Assembly (NCBI GenBank): GCA_021208685.1
Contig: JAJOJJ010000035.1
Coordinates: 1-62,024 of the forward strand
DNA length: 62,024 nucleotides
Source of the DNA: Saccharospirillaceae bacterium
GTDB taxonomy: Bacteria > Pseudomonadota > Gammaproteobacteria > Pseudomonadales > Oceanobacteraceae
Direction of reading: 5' to 3'
The position numbers were made by a program, and so were the translations under genes. This document shows, in pieces, positions 44,863 to 54,805 of this stretch; the first letter of the stretch is position 1; the number at the start of each line of letters is the position of its first letter. Below the pieces are notes generated by a model. It searched no databases. It had not been told where the DNA came from and was given only the letters and a program-made list of their open reading frames with translations.

Positions 44863-46301
44863 TGAGCCTGTTAATCAATGGCCAGTGGGTAGCGGGCGAA
44901 GGCCCGGAGTTTGAGTCCTTAAACCCGGCCGACGCCACACCGGTCTGGCGCAAGGCCAGCGCCAGCGCTGCTCAGGTTGCGGCCGCCGTTGCCGCCGCAC
45001 GGGCTGCGCAACCAGCCTGGGCTGCTCTGGGGTTTGAGCAACGAATGTCCGTCCTGCAGGCCTTCGCCGCACAGTTACAGCAACAGCAGAATGCTTTCGC
45101 CGATACCATCCGCCTCGAAACCGGCAAGCCGCATTGGGAAGCCCTGACCGAAGTCAGCGCCATGATCAACAAGGTTGATATCAGCATCCGCGCCTACCAG
45201 CAGCGCACAGGCAATGACCAGCCCGGCCTGCAGCATCATGCCCACGGCGTCATGGCCGTTTTCGGCCCTTATAACTTTCCCGGCCACCTGCCCAACGGCC
45301 ATATTGTTCCGGCGCTGCTGGCGGGCAATACCCTGGTCTTTAAACCCAGTGAAGAGACGCCGTTGTGCGCCGAACAAACCGCAGAACGGTGGCAGGCCGC
45401 CGGATTGCCTGCGGGCGTACTGAATCTGCTGCAGGGCGGGCGAGAGGTCGGCGAAGCTCTGGCGCAGCAGCCGATTAATGGCTTGCTGTTTACCGGCTCG
45501 TCCAATACCGGACGCCTGCTGCACCAGCAGTTTGGGGGCCGACCGGAAGTGTTACTGGCGCTGGAGATGGGCGGCAATAATCCGCTCATCGTCGATGGTA
45601 ACGTACATCCGCAACACGCCGCCGAGCTGATTGTGCGCAGCGCCTTTATCAGCGCCGGACAGCGCTGCACCTGCGCCCGGCGCCTGATTCTGACCGGCAC
45701 AGCCGCCCAGTGCGACGCCATCGTACAGGCGCTGCTGGCGCTCTGCGCGCGGCTGATTCTGCAACCAAAGGGCGATGAGCAGGCGTTTTACGGGCCGGTC
45801 ATCAGCGCCCGTGCGCAACAGCAATTGCTGGCCGCGCAACAACAGTTAATCCGCCTCGGCGGCACGCCATTGCTGAGTATGAGCCCCCTTGGCAGCGCCG
45901 GTTTTCTACTGACACCAGGACTGATCGACATGACCACAGCCCGGCCCGCGCCGGATGAAGAATGGTTTGGCCCGCTGTTACAGCTGTACCGCACGACCCG
46001 CTTTGACGACGCCATCCGGCTGGCCAACAACAGCCGCTTTGGTCTGGCCGCGGGTTTAATCAGCGATGATCCACAACAGCAGCAACAGTTTCGCGCGCAG
46101 ATACGGGCCGGAGTGATCAGTATGAACGCGCCGACCGCCGGAGCCTCCAGCGCCCTGCCGTTCGGCGGTATCGGAGCCAGTGGCAACCATCGCCCCAGCG
46201 CATTTTACGCCGCCGATTACTGCGCCTGGCCACAGGCCATCAGTCAGGGGCCGTCAACCGGTGATTACACTTCCCCTTCGAGTACAGGTTTCCGCCCATG
46301 A
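44859..46301 (+). CDS. astD: N-succinylglutamate 5-semialdehyde dehydrogenase
   Basis: 480 residues, aldehyde dehydrogenase fold. Active Cys in FISAGQRCTCARR, Glu in LEMGGNNPLIVDG and FTGSSNTGRLLHQQ (NAD binding). It oxidises succinylglutamate semialdehyde, step 4 of the AST route. It starts at an ATG overlapping the astA stop by four bases (another ATG follows directly). Confidence 0.95.
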   Translation: MMSLLINGQWVAGEGPEFESLNPADATPVWRKASASAAQVAAAVAAARAAQPAWAALGFEQRMSVLQAFAAQLQQQQNAFADTIRLETGKPHWEALTEVSAMINKVDISIRAYQQRTGNDQPGLQHHAHGVMAVFGPYNFPGHLPNGHIVPALLAGNTLVFKPSEETPLCAEQTAERWQAAGLPAGVLNLLQGGREVGEALAQQPINGLLFTGSSNTGRLLHQQFGGRPEVLLALEMGGNNPLIVDGNVHPQHAAELIVRSAFISAGQRCTCARRLILTGTAAQCDAIVQALLALCARLILQPKGDEQAFYGPVISARAQQQLLAAQQQLIRLGGTPLLSMSPLGSAGFLLTPGLIDMTTARPAPDEEWFGPLLQLYRTTRFDDAIRLANNSRFGLAAGLISDDPQQQQQFRAQIRAGVISMNAPTAGASSALPFGGIGASGNHRPSAFYAADYCAWPQAISQGPSTGDYTSPSSTGFRP

Positions 46302-47695
46302 ACACCCAGACTGCCCATCCACAACAGAAACAACAGGCTCAACAGACCGTACAGGAAGTTAACGTTGATGGGCTGATTGGCCCGACCCACCATTACGGTG
46401 GCCTGGCCAGCGGCAATCTGGCCTCCAGCCGCAATGCCCTGAGCCGCTCCAGCCCGAAACAGGCCGCATTGCAGGGGCTGGAGAAAATGCGCACGCTGCT
46501 GAAGATGGGTTATCCACAAGGTTTTATGCCACCGCAGATGCGCCCGGACCTGAGCGTGCTGCGCCGTCTGGGCTTCAGCGGCAGCGATCACCAACTGCTG
46601 AACCGCGCTGCGAAAGAAGCGCCCTCACTGCTGTCGATGGTGTATTCGGCTTCGTCGATGTGGGCCGCCAATGCCGCCACCGTCACACCATCCGCCGACA
46701 GCCTCGATGGCCGCGTACATTTTACCCCGGCCAACCTGCTCACCACCGCCCACCGCGCTATAGAACATGAGCAGACCTTCGTTACTTTGAATGCCATGTT
46801 TGCCGATCAAGAGCACTTTGCCGTGCATCCGGCGTTACCGGCCATTCACCGCTTTGCCGACGAAGGAGCGGCCAACCACACCCGCCTGAGTGCCGATTAT
46901 CAAAGCCCCGGCGTGGGCTTATTTGTGTATGGCCGTGATACCAATACCGATCTCAGCGCCCTGACCTTTCCGGCACGACAAAGCCGTGAAGCCTGCGAAG
47001 CCATCGCCCGCCAGCACGGGCTGCGCCATGCCGTGTTTTTACAGCAGAGCCGCCATGCGATTAATGCCGGGGCCTTTCATAACGATGTGGTGGCGGTGGG
47101 GAATGGGCCACTGCTGTTTTTTCATGAGCAGGCCTACGAAACCAAAGCGCGCGACCGCGCCTTCGGTGAATTAAACCAGTGGTTGCCCCTGCAAAGCCTG
47201 TGCGTACCGGCCAGCAAAGTCAGCCTTAGTGACGCCATCAGCAGTTATTTATTCAACAGCCAGTTGCTGGCCACGCTGAACGCTGATGGCAGCGCCGATA
47301 TGAACAACATGTGTTTAATTGCCCCTTCAGAATGCGCCGAAAATCAGGCCGTAAAAAGCTATCTGCATGAACTGCTGACGGACCACAGCCAGCCCATCCG
47401 TCAGGTGCATTTTGTTGATGTGCGCCAGAGCATGAGCAACGGTGGTGGCCCGGCCTGTTTACGTCTGCGGGTGATATTAACCGCCCGCGAACAGGCAGCG
47501 GTTAATCCGGCCTTTATGCTCAGCGACGAAAAAATCAATACCTTACAGGATTGGGTAACACGCCATTACCGCGACGAATTAGTACCTGCCGATCTGGCCG
47601 ACCCGGCCTTGTTTGATGAATCACAGAAGGCTCTGGACGAGCTGACGCAGATGCTCGGACTGGGAAGTTTTTATCGTTTTCAGCAGCAATCGTGA
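46298..47695 (+). CDS. astB: N-succinylarginine dihydrolase
   Basis: 465 residues. Guanidine-modifying fold; VNVDGLIGPTHHYGGLASGNLAS, HNDVVAVGNG and NGGGPACLRLRV with the catalytic Cys are diagnostic. It makes succinylornithine, CO2 and ammonia from succinylarginine. It overlaps astD by four bases and ends the operon. A Gln-rich leader (residues 3-16) precedes the fold. Confidence 0.95.
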   Translation: MNTQTAHPQQKQQAQQTVQEVNVDGLIGPTHHYGGLASGNLASSRNALSRSSPKQAALQGLEKMRTLLKMGYPQGFMPPQMRPDLSVLRRLGFSGSDHQLLNRAAKEAPSLLSMVYSASSMWAANAATVTPSADSLDGRVHFTPANLLTTAHRAIEHEQTFVTLNAMFADQEHFAVHPALPAIHRFADEGAANHTRLSADYQSPGVGLFVYGRDTNTDLSALTFPARQSREACEAIARQHGLRHAVFLQQSRHAINAGAFHNDVVAVGNGPLLFFHEQAYETKARDRAFGELNQWLPLQSLCVPASKVSLSDAISSYLFNSQLLATLNADGSADMNNMCLIAPSECAENQAVKSYLHELLTDHSQPIRQVHFVDVRQSMSNGGGPACLRLRVILTAREQAAVNPAFMLSDEKINTLQDWVTRHYRDELVPADLADPALFDESQKALDELTQMLGLGSFYRFQQQS

Positions 47696-47733
47696 ATGAA
47701 AACTGGCCTCTGCCCGTTTAAAAAACAGAAGAA

Positions 47734-48624
47734 TCAGGGCCGCAAGACATCCTGTTGCCAGTGTTCTGCGGCAAAATCAATAAAGGCACGGATAACCGGC
47801 TGCTGATAACTGCGCGATAAATACACCGCCCACAGCGCATGCTGCGGCAGCGGATACGCTTCCAGCAGCGGCTCTAATGCGCCACTGGCCAGCAACGGAT
47901 TGCCGAGATCACAGGGCAGCCGGACAATGCCCATCCCCTTGCAGGCAGCCCGCACCAACACGCCCATATCATTGGCATATAAAGAGCCATTCACCTCCTG
48001 CTCCAGCAGCTGACCGTTATGCAGAAATTGCCAGCGCTGCTGCACCAGATGAATCAGGCAGTTATGACTGGCCAGCTCCGCCGGTGTCAGAGGTTTTCCG
48101 TGGCGGGCCAGATAGTCCGGGCTGGCACAGAGCATGGAGTCCACCGCCATCAGCCGCCGGGCAATCAGGCTGTCATCCGGCTGCACGGTATAACGCAGGG
48201 CAATATCGACCCGCTCGTCCACCAACCGGGCATTTTTATCCGACAGCAACAGATGAAAACGCACCTGCGGATGCTGGGCGCTGAAGTGCCCGATCAGATC
48301 CAGCAGCAGATTCTGCCCCAGACCAATCGGGCTGGCGATGCGGATATCGCCGACCAGTTCAGCGGTGTGCAGCCGCGCCCGGCTCTCCAGCTCAGCCGCT
48401 TCGCTGAGAATACGCTCACAGTAACGCAAGGCTTCCTCACCGGCACCGGTCAGGCTGACCCGGCGCGTGGTGCGGTGCAGCAGACGCAGTTGCAGCCAAT
48501 CCTCCAGTTCCTGCACATCGCGGCTGATACGCAGACGGCTCTGGCCGAGCTGCTCAGCCGCTGCGGTAAAACTGCCACAGGCGGCGACCTCCACAAAGCT
48601 GCGCATGGCATTGAGTTTATCCAC
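47734..48624 (-). CDS. LysR family regulator
   Basis: 296 residues from GTG 48624, preceded by AGGGG. This gives the family start VDKLNAMRSFVEVAACGSF; the frame extends to 48726 but those residues are not LysR-like. Winged HTH at 1-60 (FTAAAEQLGQSRLRISRDVQELEDWL) and a substrate-binding half of CrgA-type sequence. Divergent to the NAD(P)-binding gene 130 bases away, which is probably its target; the effector is unknown. Confidence 0.92.
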   Translation of the reverse strand: MDKLNAMRSFVEVAACGSFTAAAEQLGQSRLRISRDVQELEDWLQLRLLHRTTRRVSLTGAGEEALRYCERILSEAAELESRARLHTAELVGDIRIASPIGLGQNLLLDLIGHFSAQHPQVRFHLLLSDKNARLVDERVDIALRYTVQPDDSLIARRLMAVDSMLCASPDYLARHGKPLTPAELASHNCLIHLVQQRWQFLHNGQLLEQEVNGSLYANDMGVLVRAACKGMGIVRLPCDLGNPLLASGALEPLLEAYPLPQHALWAVYLSRSYQQPVIRAFIDFAAEHWQQDVLRP

Positions 48625-48753
48625 AACGGCCCCTATTTGATCAATATTGGATACAAACAAGATCATATAGGAATATTTATCGGCATACACTGAACCAATA
48701 GACTGGTCGCATTCAAACACAGACAACCACTTTCAAACACGAGAGGACAGATT

Positions 48754-49398
48754 ATGAAAATTGCCATTATTGGTGCGACCGGCTGGATTGGTTCAACGCT
48801 GGTAGCAGAGGCACAAAGCCGCGGCCACGACGTCATCGCCATTGCCCGCGACAGCAGCAAAATTGCGGCGACGGGTGTGGAAAAACGCAGCCTCGACCTG
48901 AGCGCAGCGGCAGACAGCGCTGCCCTTGCCAGCGCCGTTGCCGGTGCGGATCTGGTGATCGCCAGCATCGGTGGCCGTGCCGCCGGTCATCATGAGATTG
49001 TTGCGGCATCCGCTCAGCGTCTGCTCAATGAATTACCGGCAGCCGGGGTTAATCGTCTGCTCTGGGTCGGCGGTGCCGGCAGCCTGGAAGTTGCCTCTGG
49101 CGTTACCCTGTTATCGCTGCCGGAATTCCCGGAAGCGTACAAAGGCGAAGCCATCGCTCAGGGGGAAGCGCTGGCGGTATTCCGTAACAGCGACAGCACC
49201 GTTAACTGGACCTTTGTGAGCCCGGCAGCAGAGATTTTTCCCGGTGAACGCAGCGGCCATTACCGTACCGGCGGCGATAGTCTGGTCAGCGACAGCGAAG
49301 GCAAGAGCCGTATTTCAGTGCAGGATTATGCGCTGGCAATGATCGACGAAGCCGAGAAAAATGCCCATCCGAAACAACGGATCGGTGTTGCTTACTGA
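48754..49398 (+). CDS. NAD(P)-binding Rossmann protein, atypical SDR
   Basis: 214 residues. GATGWIGS at 7-14 is the nucleotide loop, with an Arg in IARDSSK that suggests NADP. The protein resembles NAD(P)H-binding/atypical SDR proteins of the YwnB type. The catalytic Tyr-x-x-x-Lys is not clear, so it may be a reductase or a sensor. GAGAGGA ribosome binding site. It is controlled perhaps by the divergent LysR gene. Confidence 0.85.
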   Translation: MKIAIIGATGWIGSTLVAEAQSRGHDVIAIARDSSKIAATGVEKRSLDLSAAADSAALASAVAGADLVIASIGGRAAGHHEIVAASAQRLLNELPAAGVNRLLWVGGAGSLEVASGVTLLSLPEFPEAYKGEAIAQGEALAVFRNSDSTVNWTFVSPAAEIFPGERSGHYRTGGDSLVSDSEGKSRISVQDYALAMIDEAEKNAHPKQRIGVAY

Positions 49399-49411
49399 GA
49401 ACGTTTTCAGC

Positions 49412-49440
49412 AATAAAAGGAGGTATTTCCTCCTTTTATT
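49412..49440 (+). terminator. Terminator after the Rossmann protein gene
   Basis: Perfect 12-base stem AATAAAAGGAGG/CCTCCTTTTATT with a five-base loop. Confidence 0.85.
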
Positions 49441-49748
49441 ACTCCCTTAATCAGTTCCGTTCATCAGCTGCGGATTCTCTGCCCCCCCCCTAAAAGACGC
49501 AAAAAACATCTGAAAATTCGCGTTCATGTTCAATTTTTCTGGCGGCCCGAATCAACAAGTTCACGTAACGACAGGTTGTATCAGGTAACCTCCGGTAACC
49601 AGAACAACGCGGGCAGCGGAAACGTGTTGTGCCTTTGTAGCGGCGCCGGAAATTTTCATAAAACCTTCACATCCCCCACTTAAAAGCTGCACCCTGACTT
49701 CTATTCTTTCCTCAGACTTTCTGAACTCTTTTAAATACAGGTACCTGC
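49441..49748 (+). other. Gap before the chemoreceptor gene
   Basis: Contains a run of nine C (49482-49490) and a direct repeat of GGTAACC (in the interval 49584-49602). No FliA-type promoter (TAAA-N15-GCCGATAA) or gene was found. Confidence 0.4.
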
Positions 49749-51362
49749 ATGCGAATCCGCCACCGTTTGATTCTGATGGCTGCACTGCCAGCCTTACTGG
49801 CCAGTGTGATGTTTTTTTACGTCTGGATACAGATGCCGGTGGTGGTGAATAACGCCACCCGTTTATTTGAACAAAGGATGCAGCCAGTCTGGCTGCTGAG
49901 TGGTATCCGTCGCGCTTATGCTGCCAACGTGGTGGATGTCGCCCACCAGAGCCGTGCCCAGATGCTGCTGTGGGATGATGCTGCCAGACGCCTGCAGCAA
50001 GCCCGCGAACAGATTGAAAACAACTGGCAGCAGTACCTCAACAATGGCCTGACCCCAGCGGAGCAGGAAGCCATCCGTCAGCAGCCCGATGCACACGAAA
50101 AAGCCCTGGCGGTCATTACCCGTTTGCAGCAGTTTGTTGCCGACCGCGAGTCGTACAGTATGGGTGGCTACATTGATATGGATATGTACCCGCAGCTGGC
50201 ACCGATGCTGCAGCTGACCGATACACTGGTCAGCCTGCAGAGTGAGCTGGCCGCCGCAGGGCAGCAGCAGGCGGTCAGCGATACCGGTGCCACCATCGGC
50301 ACCATCGCGCTGATGGCAATCATTACCATCAGCGCCATGCTGGCTCTTGGCTGGCTCGGTTATCACCGTATTCTTAACCCGTTACGGACAATCCGTAACC
50401 ATGTGATTGCCATTGAGCAGAGCAAAGACCTGAGCCGCCGTACCGGTATAACCAGCCGGGATGAGCTGGGCGAACTGGCGGCGGCGTTCGATAAGATGCT
50501 GAACACCATGGCGGCAACCCTGGGCGGCATGCACAACAATGGCCAGCACCTGAGCCGGGCCGCTGCGACACTGCTGCAACTGGCGCAGGAAACCGGTCAG
50601 GTGGCGCAACAACAGGTACAGGAAGCCGCCACCAACGGCCAGCAGATGGAGCGGGTGGCTGAAGCCGCTGAAGAAGTACGCAATGTCGCGCAGCGCGCTG
50701 AACATGACACGCTGGAAGCAAGCTCCCGGGTCGCTGAAGGCAGCACCACCGTGCAACAGCTGGTCAGCGCCATCAGCCGTTCCGGCGAGCAGGTACAACA
50801 GGCGGCGGATAAAGCGGAGTCTCTGCGCCGTCATTCGGAGAATATTGGCAGCGTGCTGGATGTGATCAACAGCATCGCCGAACAGACCAATCTGCTGGCG
50901 CTGAATGCCGCCATTGAGGCCGCCCGCGCCGGCGAACAGGGGCGCGGCTTTGCCGTGGTCGCCGACGAAGTCCGCACGCTGGCAAGCCGCACATCGGCGT
51001 CCACGCGTGAAATCCAGCAACTGGTCGATGATCTGCAACAGGGGGCTAACCACACGGCCAGTGATCTGATCGCCGTCAATCAATTGAGTGAGCAGATGGT
51101 CACTCACGCCCGACAGGCCGGTGATGCACTGCAAGGCATACAGCAGTCGGTAGAGGCCATGCGCCAGACCAGTGAACGTGTGTCACGCCTGAGTGCTGAG
51201 CAGTTACAGTTAACCCAGAGCATTCAGAACCGGAGCACCGAGGTGACGCAGCAATCACGCCGCACCGAAGAAAAAGCCAACGACACCAAACAACTGAGCC
51301 ATGAACTGGCCGGTCTGGCGGAACAACAGCGACAGGCGTTATTGGTGTTTAACGTGGATTGA
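49749..51362 (+). CDS. Methyl-accepting chemotaxis protein
   Basis: 537 residues. Membrane helices at about 7-28 and 180-203 enclose a helical periplasmic ligand domain (about 30-178, four-helix-bundle type). A HAMP domain (about 204-258) is followed by the signalling helices with the CheA/CheW contact tip [23 protein letters not shown] at about 377-399. It signals to flagellar motors; the ligand is unknown. No CheB/CheR pentapeptide tail is seen. It is monocistronic. Confidence 0.95.
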   Translation: MRIRHRLILMAALPALLASVMFFYVWIQMPVVVNNATRLFEQRMQPVWLLSGIRRAYAANVVDVAHQSRAQMLLWDDAARRLQQAREQIENNWQQYLNNGLTPAEQEAIRQQPDAHEKALAVITRLQQFVADRESYSMGGYIDMDMYPQLAPMLQLTDTLVSLQSELAAAGQQQAVSDTGATIGTIALMAIITISAMLALGWLGYHRILNPLRTIRNHVIAIEQSKDLSRRTGITSRDELGELAAAFDKMLNTMAATLGGMHNNGQHLSRAAATLLQLAQETGQVAQQQVQEAATNGQQMERVAEAAEEVRNVAQRAEHDTLEASSRVAEGSTTVQQLVSAISRSGEQVQQAADKAESLRRHSENIGSVLDVINSIAEQTNLLALNAAIEAARAGEQGRGFAVVADEVRTLASRTSASTREIQQLVDDLQQGANHTASDLIAVNQLSEQMVTHARQAGDALQGIQQSVEAMRQTSERVSRLSAEQLQLTQSIQNRSTEVTQQSRRTEEKANDTKQLSHELAGLAEQQRQALLVFNVD

Positions 51363-51497
51363 GCCAAGACTGACCTCTAAGCCTAAATTCTTATTGTTCA
51401 GCCCAAACGAGTTCGATAGTCTCAGCAATCCACTCTTTGGCAAAGGCGCTGTCCAGTCCGGCTGACAGCCCTTTGTTCCGTTTTTCCCCGCGCAGCC

Positions 51498-52133
51498 TTA
51501 ATTCACGGCCGGCAGCCAGTTGTCTTCCGGCTTGAAGGTATCCTGCATAATGTCCGGATGTTCCTGCTGCAGTTTGAGAGCCATTGCTTCAATTTTGCGG
51601 ATTTTTTCCCGTGCGAAGGCGACGTCTACTTCACTGATACCGCCCGCCTCAGCCTGATCAATATACTGCTGAATCAGCGCCGTTTTCTGTTTGCTGGCTT
51701 CCACAAAGGCGCGGAACATGCGCTTTTCCTGACGCTGTTCATACGCCAGATACTGCTCTTCATCGGCCAGCTCTTCAGCCGTCGGCATGTCCCGCGGGCG
51801 CGAAGGTGACCGTTTCGGCGCACGCGGGTCGCCGTTAATACGCGCCGCCTGCATGCTGGCAATGGCATCGCTGTTCAGTCGTGGCAGCCAGGCATCCAGC
51901 TCACTGTCATCCAGATCATGAATGGCGCTGTCTGCGGTTTTTCCGTTGGCAGAATCCGGCACAGCCGCTGCTTGCTCTGGTGGCACAACGGTTGGTGTGT
52001 AAGCTGGCTCCTCTGTCTGCGGCGAAGCATTGTTCTCACCCACCCGCACCTCCACCTGACGCAGCCACAATAAAACCACCATCAGACCCGCGCCACCACA
52101 CAGCAGCAGAACCTTTAGCCATATTGAGTTCAT
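51498..52133 (-). CDS. Single-pass membrane protein, hypothetical
   Basis: 211 residues from ATG 52133, seven bases after the PPIase gene. One N-terminal membrane helix (about 5-24), a Pro/Glu/Ala linker, and a long charged helical region with DEEQYLAYEQRQEKRMFRAF and KQKTALIQQYIDQA that looks like a coiled coil. I do not recognise the family. It is probably anchored in the inner membrane with a periplasmic tail and works with the foldase upstream. The frame before 52133 lies in the PPIase gene and is not used. Confidence 0.7.
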   Translation of the reverse strand: MNSIWLKVLLLCGGAGLMVVLLWLRQVEVRVGENNASPQTEEPAYTPTVVPPEQAAAVPDSANGKTADSAIHDLDDSELDAWLPRLNSDAIASMQAARINGDPRAPKRSPSRPRDMPTAEELADEEQYLAYEQRQEKRMFRAFVEASKQKTALIQQYIDQAEAGGISEVDVAFAREKIRKIEAMALKLQQEHPDIMQDTFKPEDNWLPAVN

Positions 52134-52140
52134 CGCGTTT

Positions 52141-53481
52141 TCAGCTCTGTGGTCTGAGGCGACGGTTAAGCTGAATGTCGGCGTCGGTGCGCAGTTGTTT
52201 CTGCAGCGCCTGTAAATCCTGCTGTAAAGCCTCCCGCGCCAGTTGGTGCGAGAGTTCGTAACGCACGCCTTCATCGCTCAGTGGTAAATAGCCATCCACC
52301 CGTTCATCCACCCAGAGAATTTCGTACACTACTTCGCCTTCATTCTGCGGGCTGCGGAACGCCGGTGACACCTGATTTTCTGGCTGCACAAACGCCACGG
52401 AATGCAGCCAGGTGCGGTTTGTGTCACTGCGCTTAAGCCAACCCAATTCGCCACCGTTATGTTTATCGGCGGCAATGGAATAGCGTGTTACTGCATCAGC
52501 AAAGGATAAACCGCCACGGATTTCGGCCACGATCGCATCCGCCTGCTGCTGATCAGCGACACGGATATGTCGCACTTTAGCCCGCTCAACCACACGAAAA
52601 TCGTCTTTATGCTGATCATAACCGGCCCGTAATTCCGCATCGGTAATACGCGCGGCACGTGCACGCAGGGCCGGATTATCATCATGGATATCCATATGAA
52701 TACCCATACTTTCCATTAAACGCAGACGATGTTCCTGATTCAGAATCACCTGTTGCAGCGCCTGCCAGTCTTCGGCACTGAGCTGCTTTTGTGCCCAGTT
52801 CAGCACATATAAACCGCCGACATATAAGCGCGTCTGTTGGTGCAGATAATCGAGATTACCGCTCTGCAATGCCAGACGCCCCTGCACATTCTGGCGCTGA
52901 TAAATATCCAGCAGACTGACACTTCCGCTCTCCGCCAGTGCCGTATTCAGCACAACAAAACCGGCAGCCGCACTTTTTTGTTCCGGGGTCAGATCAATGG
53001 TCAGCCCGGGCTGTAATTTAATCAGCGCATTCAGTCGCGCGGTTGTCAGCTCCGGATTCCATTGCACCAGACTGGAAAAATTCTTCCCCGGCAAGGCATT
53101 CACACTGGCGACAATCGGCTCATTAAAATAATCACGCAGCAGCGATACCAGCCGGTTATGGCGCTCAACACGGGAAGCAAAAGCCACGCGGTTTTCCGGG
53201 TTCAGTTGCTCAGCACTGAGATGCCTGCGGGCGTACTCCGCCATTAAGGCGTCATCGAGTAATTGCTGCAGAATGGTTTGTAATGTCAGGGTTTTACCAC
53301 TGGCCTGCGCGGCTTTCTGCTGTTTATGCAGAAAAATATCCAGCAGGGTACGGCTCAGGGTCAGATCACCGACACGGGCAATCTGCTTTTCATGTTCCAG
53401 ACTGTACTGAATGCCTGCCGAGGCCGTGGCAGGCACAAAAAAAGACAATATAACGGCAAAGAATACGGCGTGTGTTTTCAT
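52141..53481 (-). CDS. Parvulin-type peptidyl-prolyl isomerase, exported
   Basis: 446 residues with a signal peptide (about 1-22, ending ASA). A long helical chaperone-like region covers about 25-280. The rotamase domain (about 285-385) includes KVRHIRVADQQQADAIVAEIRGGLSFADAVTRYS and NGGELGWLKRSD. The layout resembles SurA and PpiD, but it has only one parvulin domain and its surroundings differ. It likely helps fold outer-membrane or periplasmic proteins. The single-pass membrane gene follows at a seven-base gap. Confidence 0.88.
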   Translation of the reverse strand: MKTHAVFFAVILSFFVPATASAGIQYSLEHEKQIARVGDLTLSRTLLDIFLHKQQKAAQASGKTLTLQTILQQLLDDALMAEYARRHLSAEQLNPENRVAFASRVERHNRLVSLLRDYFNEPIVASVNALPGKNFSSLVQWNPELTTARLNALIKLQPGLTIDLTPEQKSAAAGFVVLNTALAESGSVSLLDIYQRQNVQGRLALQSGNLDYLHQQTRLYVGGLYVLNWAQKQLSAEDWQALQQVILNQEHRLRLMESMGIHMDIHDDNPALRARAARITDAELRAGYDQHKDDFRVVERAKVRHIRVADQQQADAIVAEIRGGLSFADAVTRYSIAADKHNGGELGWLKRSDTNRTWLHSVAFVQPENQVSPAFRSPQNEGEVVYEILWVDERVDGYLPLSDEGVRYELSHQLAREALQQDLQALQKQLRTDADIQLNRRLRPQS

Positions 53482-53618
53482 GGCTTGGTTATCGATCCGG
53501 TTGCGGTGTAAACGACGATAATACAGCGTCTTTCAACGGTTATTTTTTCATGTAATCGGTCTGATCATGAAGGATGACCTGCACAGATGACAAAAGAATT
53601 TTCTGCCGTGCTGTCAAT

Positions 53619-53654
53619 AAAAAAGCAGGATGATCCTCACGCAAATCATCCTGC
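53619..53654 (-). terminator. Terminator after the phospholipase-like gene
   Basis: GCAGGATGAT (53625-53634) pairs perfectly with ATCATCCTGC (53645-53654). Six T follow on the minus strand. Confidence 0.75.
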
Positions 53655-53660
53655 AAACAC

Positions 53661-53763
53661 CTGAAAAAATTTTCAGAGTGGGGCCTTCACACCGGCTGCC
53701 CTGACAATCCATACCAGGGCAACCTTTGTGATTCTGGACAGCAACACCATTAAGGTGCTGCTG
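53661..53763 (-). repeat. Run of inverted repeats in the 3' region of the phospholipase-like gene
   Basis: Three further stems lie in a row: CTGAAAA/TTTTCAG (53661-53676), TGCCCTG/CAGGGCA (53697-53721) and CAGCA-N-CACC/GGTG-N-TGCTG (53739-53763). They sit between the stop codon at 53774 and the terminator and may protect the mRNA end. Confidence 0.4.
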
Positions 53764-53773
53764 CCGCTATTCG

Positions 53774-54805
53774 TTAAAAGCGATTGGCAGCGTGATTCAG
53801 GACATGCACCGTCATGGCGATTGCGTGCGGGATGACAACCTGTGCAACCTGAGCACGGTCACTGGCAGAGGTGCTGCTCAGTACAATACCGCCCTGACTG
53901 TAAGAGATCGCTCCCCCCTGAGTCAGCAGTGGACGAATGTCTTTCTGATTGGCCGGCACCGGGGTAAAGCTGTTCAGTGCATTGGTGACCAGGGCATCGT
54001 TATTCAGATTCAGCGCGGTGTAGTTGTCTTCTACCCAGCCTTCCCAACCAGAATGATTCAGATCCGAAGTCGTCCAGGTGTGGTGCGGTTGCAGCAGATC
54101 GGTGGTGTGCAGGGTAAAGCCCAGCATCTGTGCGGTCGGGTTTTTCCAGAATTCGTTGTACCAGTGCTGACCGAGGTTATCGATTGGCTGGAACGGGATT
54201 TTTTCGAAATCGGCATACATGCCTTTATTGGAGCTGCTGCCCTGACGGTAATTCGCTTCGGTAATACCGTAGCTGTTGTACTCGGAATCTTCTGAGCACG
54301 ACCAGAAGAAACACCAGCCGGTCATACCGCCTTTGCCGTCATCCAGATGGTCGCCCACCAGCCAGGTGGCTGCCAGATTATCAACCGTCCCCCAGACCGT
54401 CAGCAGATCGTAGTTATAACCGCCCAGATCATTACCATGAGCATCACCACCACGGGTGTGGTTCTGGAAATGCCAGTAAGAGGTGTATTTAACGATGGAC
54501 GCACCCGCCCCCCATACCGGCGCTTCGACACAATCGCCAGTGACCGCGCCACAGATAAACGTATCAGCAAAATCATCCACATCGTAAGCACCCTGCCCCA
54601 GTACTTCAGCAAATTGCTCCATGCTGTAACCAGCGGCCTGTGCTGCAGCTGCCAGTTTATTGTATTCCGTCGTATCCGGATGCGCGGCCATGTAGCTGAT
54701 GGCATCTTTTACAATGCGCTTGTGGGTTGGCTGGGTGAATGCTTCCGCATGCATTGCGCCAAGGGTCAGTGCGGCGCAGACAGAAAGAGCCAGAGTGTGT
54801 TTCAT
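53774..54805 (-). CDS. Secreted zinc-dependent phospholipase C-like protein
   Basis: 343 residues, signal peptide about 1-22 (AEA). The mature protein starts FTQPTHKRIVKDAISYM. His-rich sites YWHFQNH, GDHLDD and LGFTLHTTDLLQPHHT suit the three-metal site of phospholipase C/P1 nuclease folds, so a zinc hydrolase is likely. Cysteines near 85-92 and 165-170 suggest disulfides. I am not sure of the substrate. It is monocistronic with several stems before the terminator. Confidence 0.6.
   Translation of the reverse strand: MKHTLALSVCAALTLGAMHAEAFTQPTHKRIVKDAISYMAAHPDTTEYNKLAAAAQAAGYSMEQFAEVLGQGAYDVDDFADTFICGAVTGDCVEAPVWGAGASIVKYTSYWHFQNHTRGGDAHGNDLGGYNYDLLTVWGTVDNLAATWLVGDHLDDGKGGMTGWCFFWSCSEDSEYNSYGITEANYRQGSSSNKGMYADFEKIPFQPIDNLGQHWYNEFWKNPTAQMLGFTLHTTDLLQPHHTWTTSDLNHSGWEGWVEDNYTALNLNNDALVTNALNSFTPVPANQKDIRPLLTQGGAISYSQGGIVLSSTSASDRAQVAQVVIPHAIAMTVHVLNHAANRF

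Noticed and set aside
49441-49748. FliA promoter for the chemoreceptor
   Set aside because: No TAAA-N15-GCCGATAA-like match.
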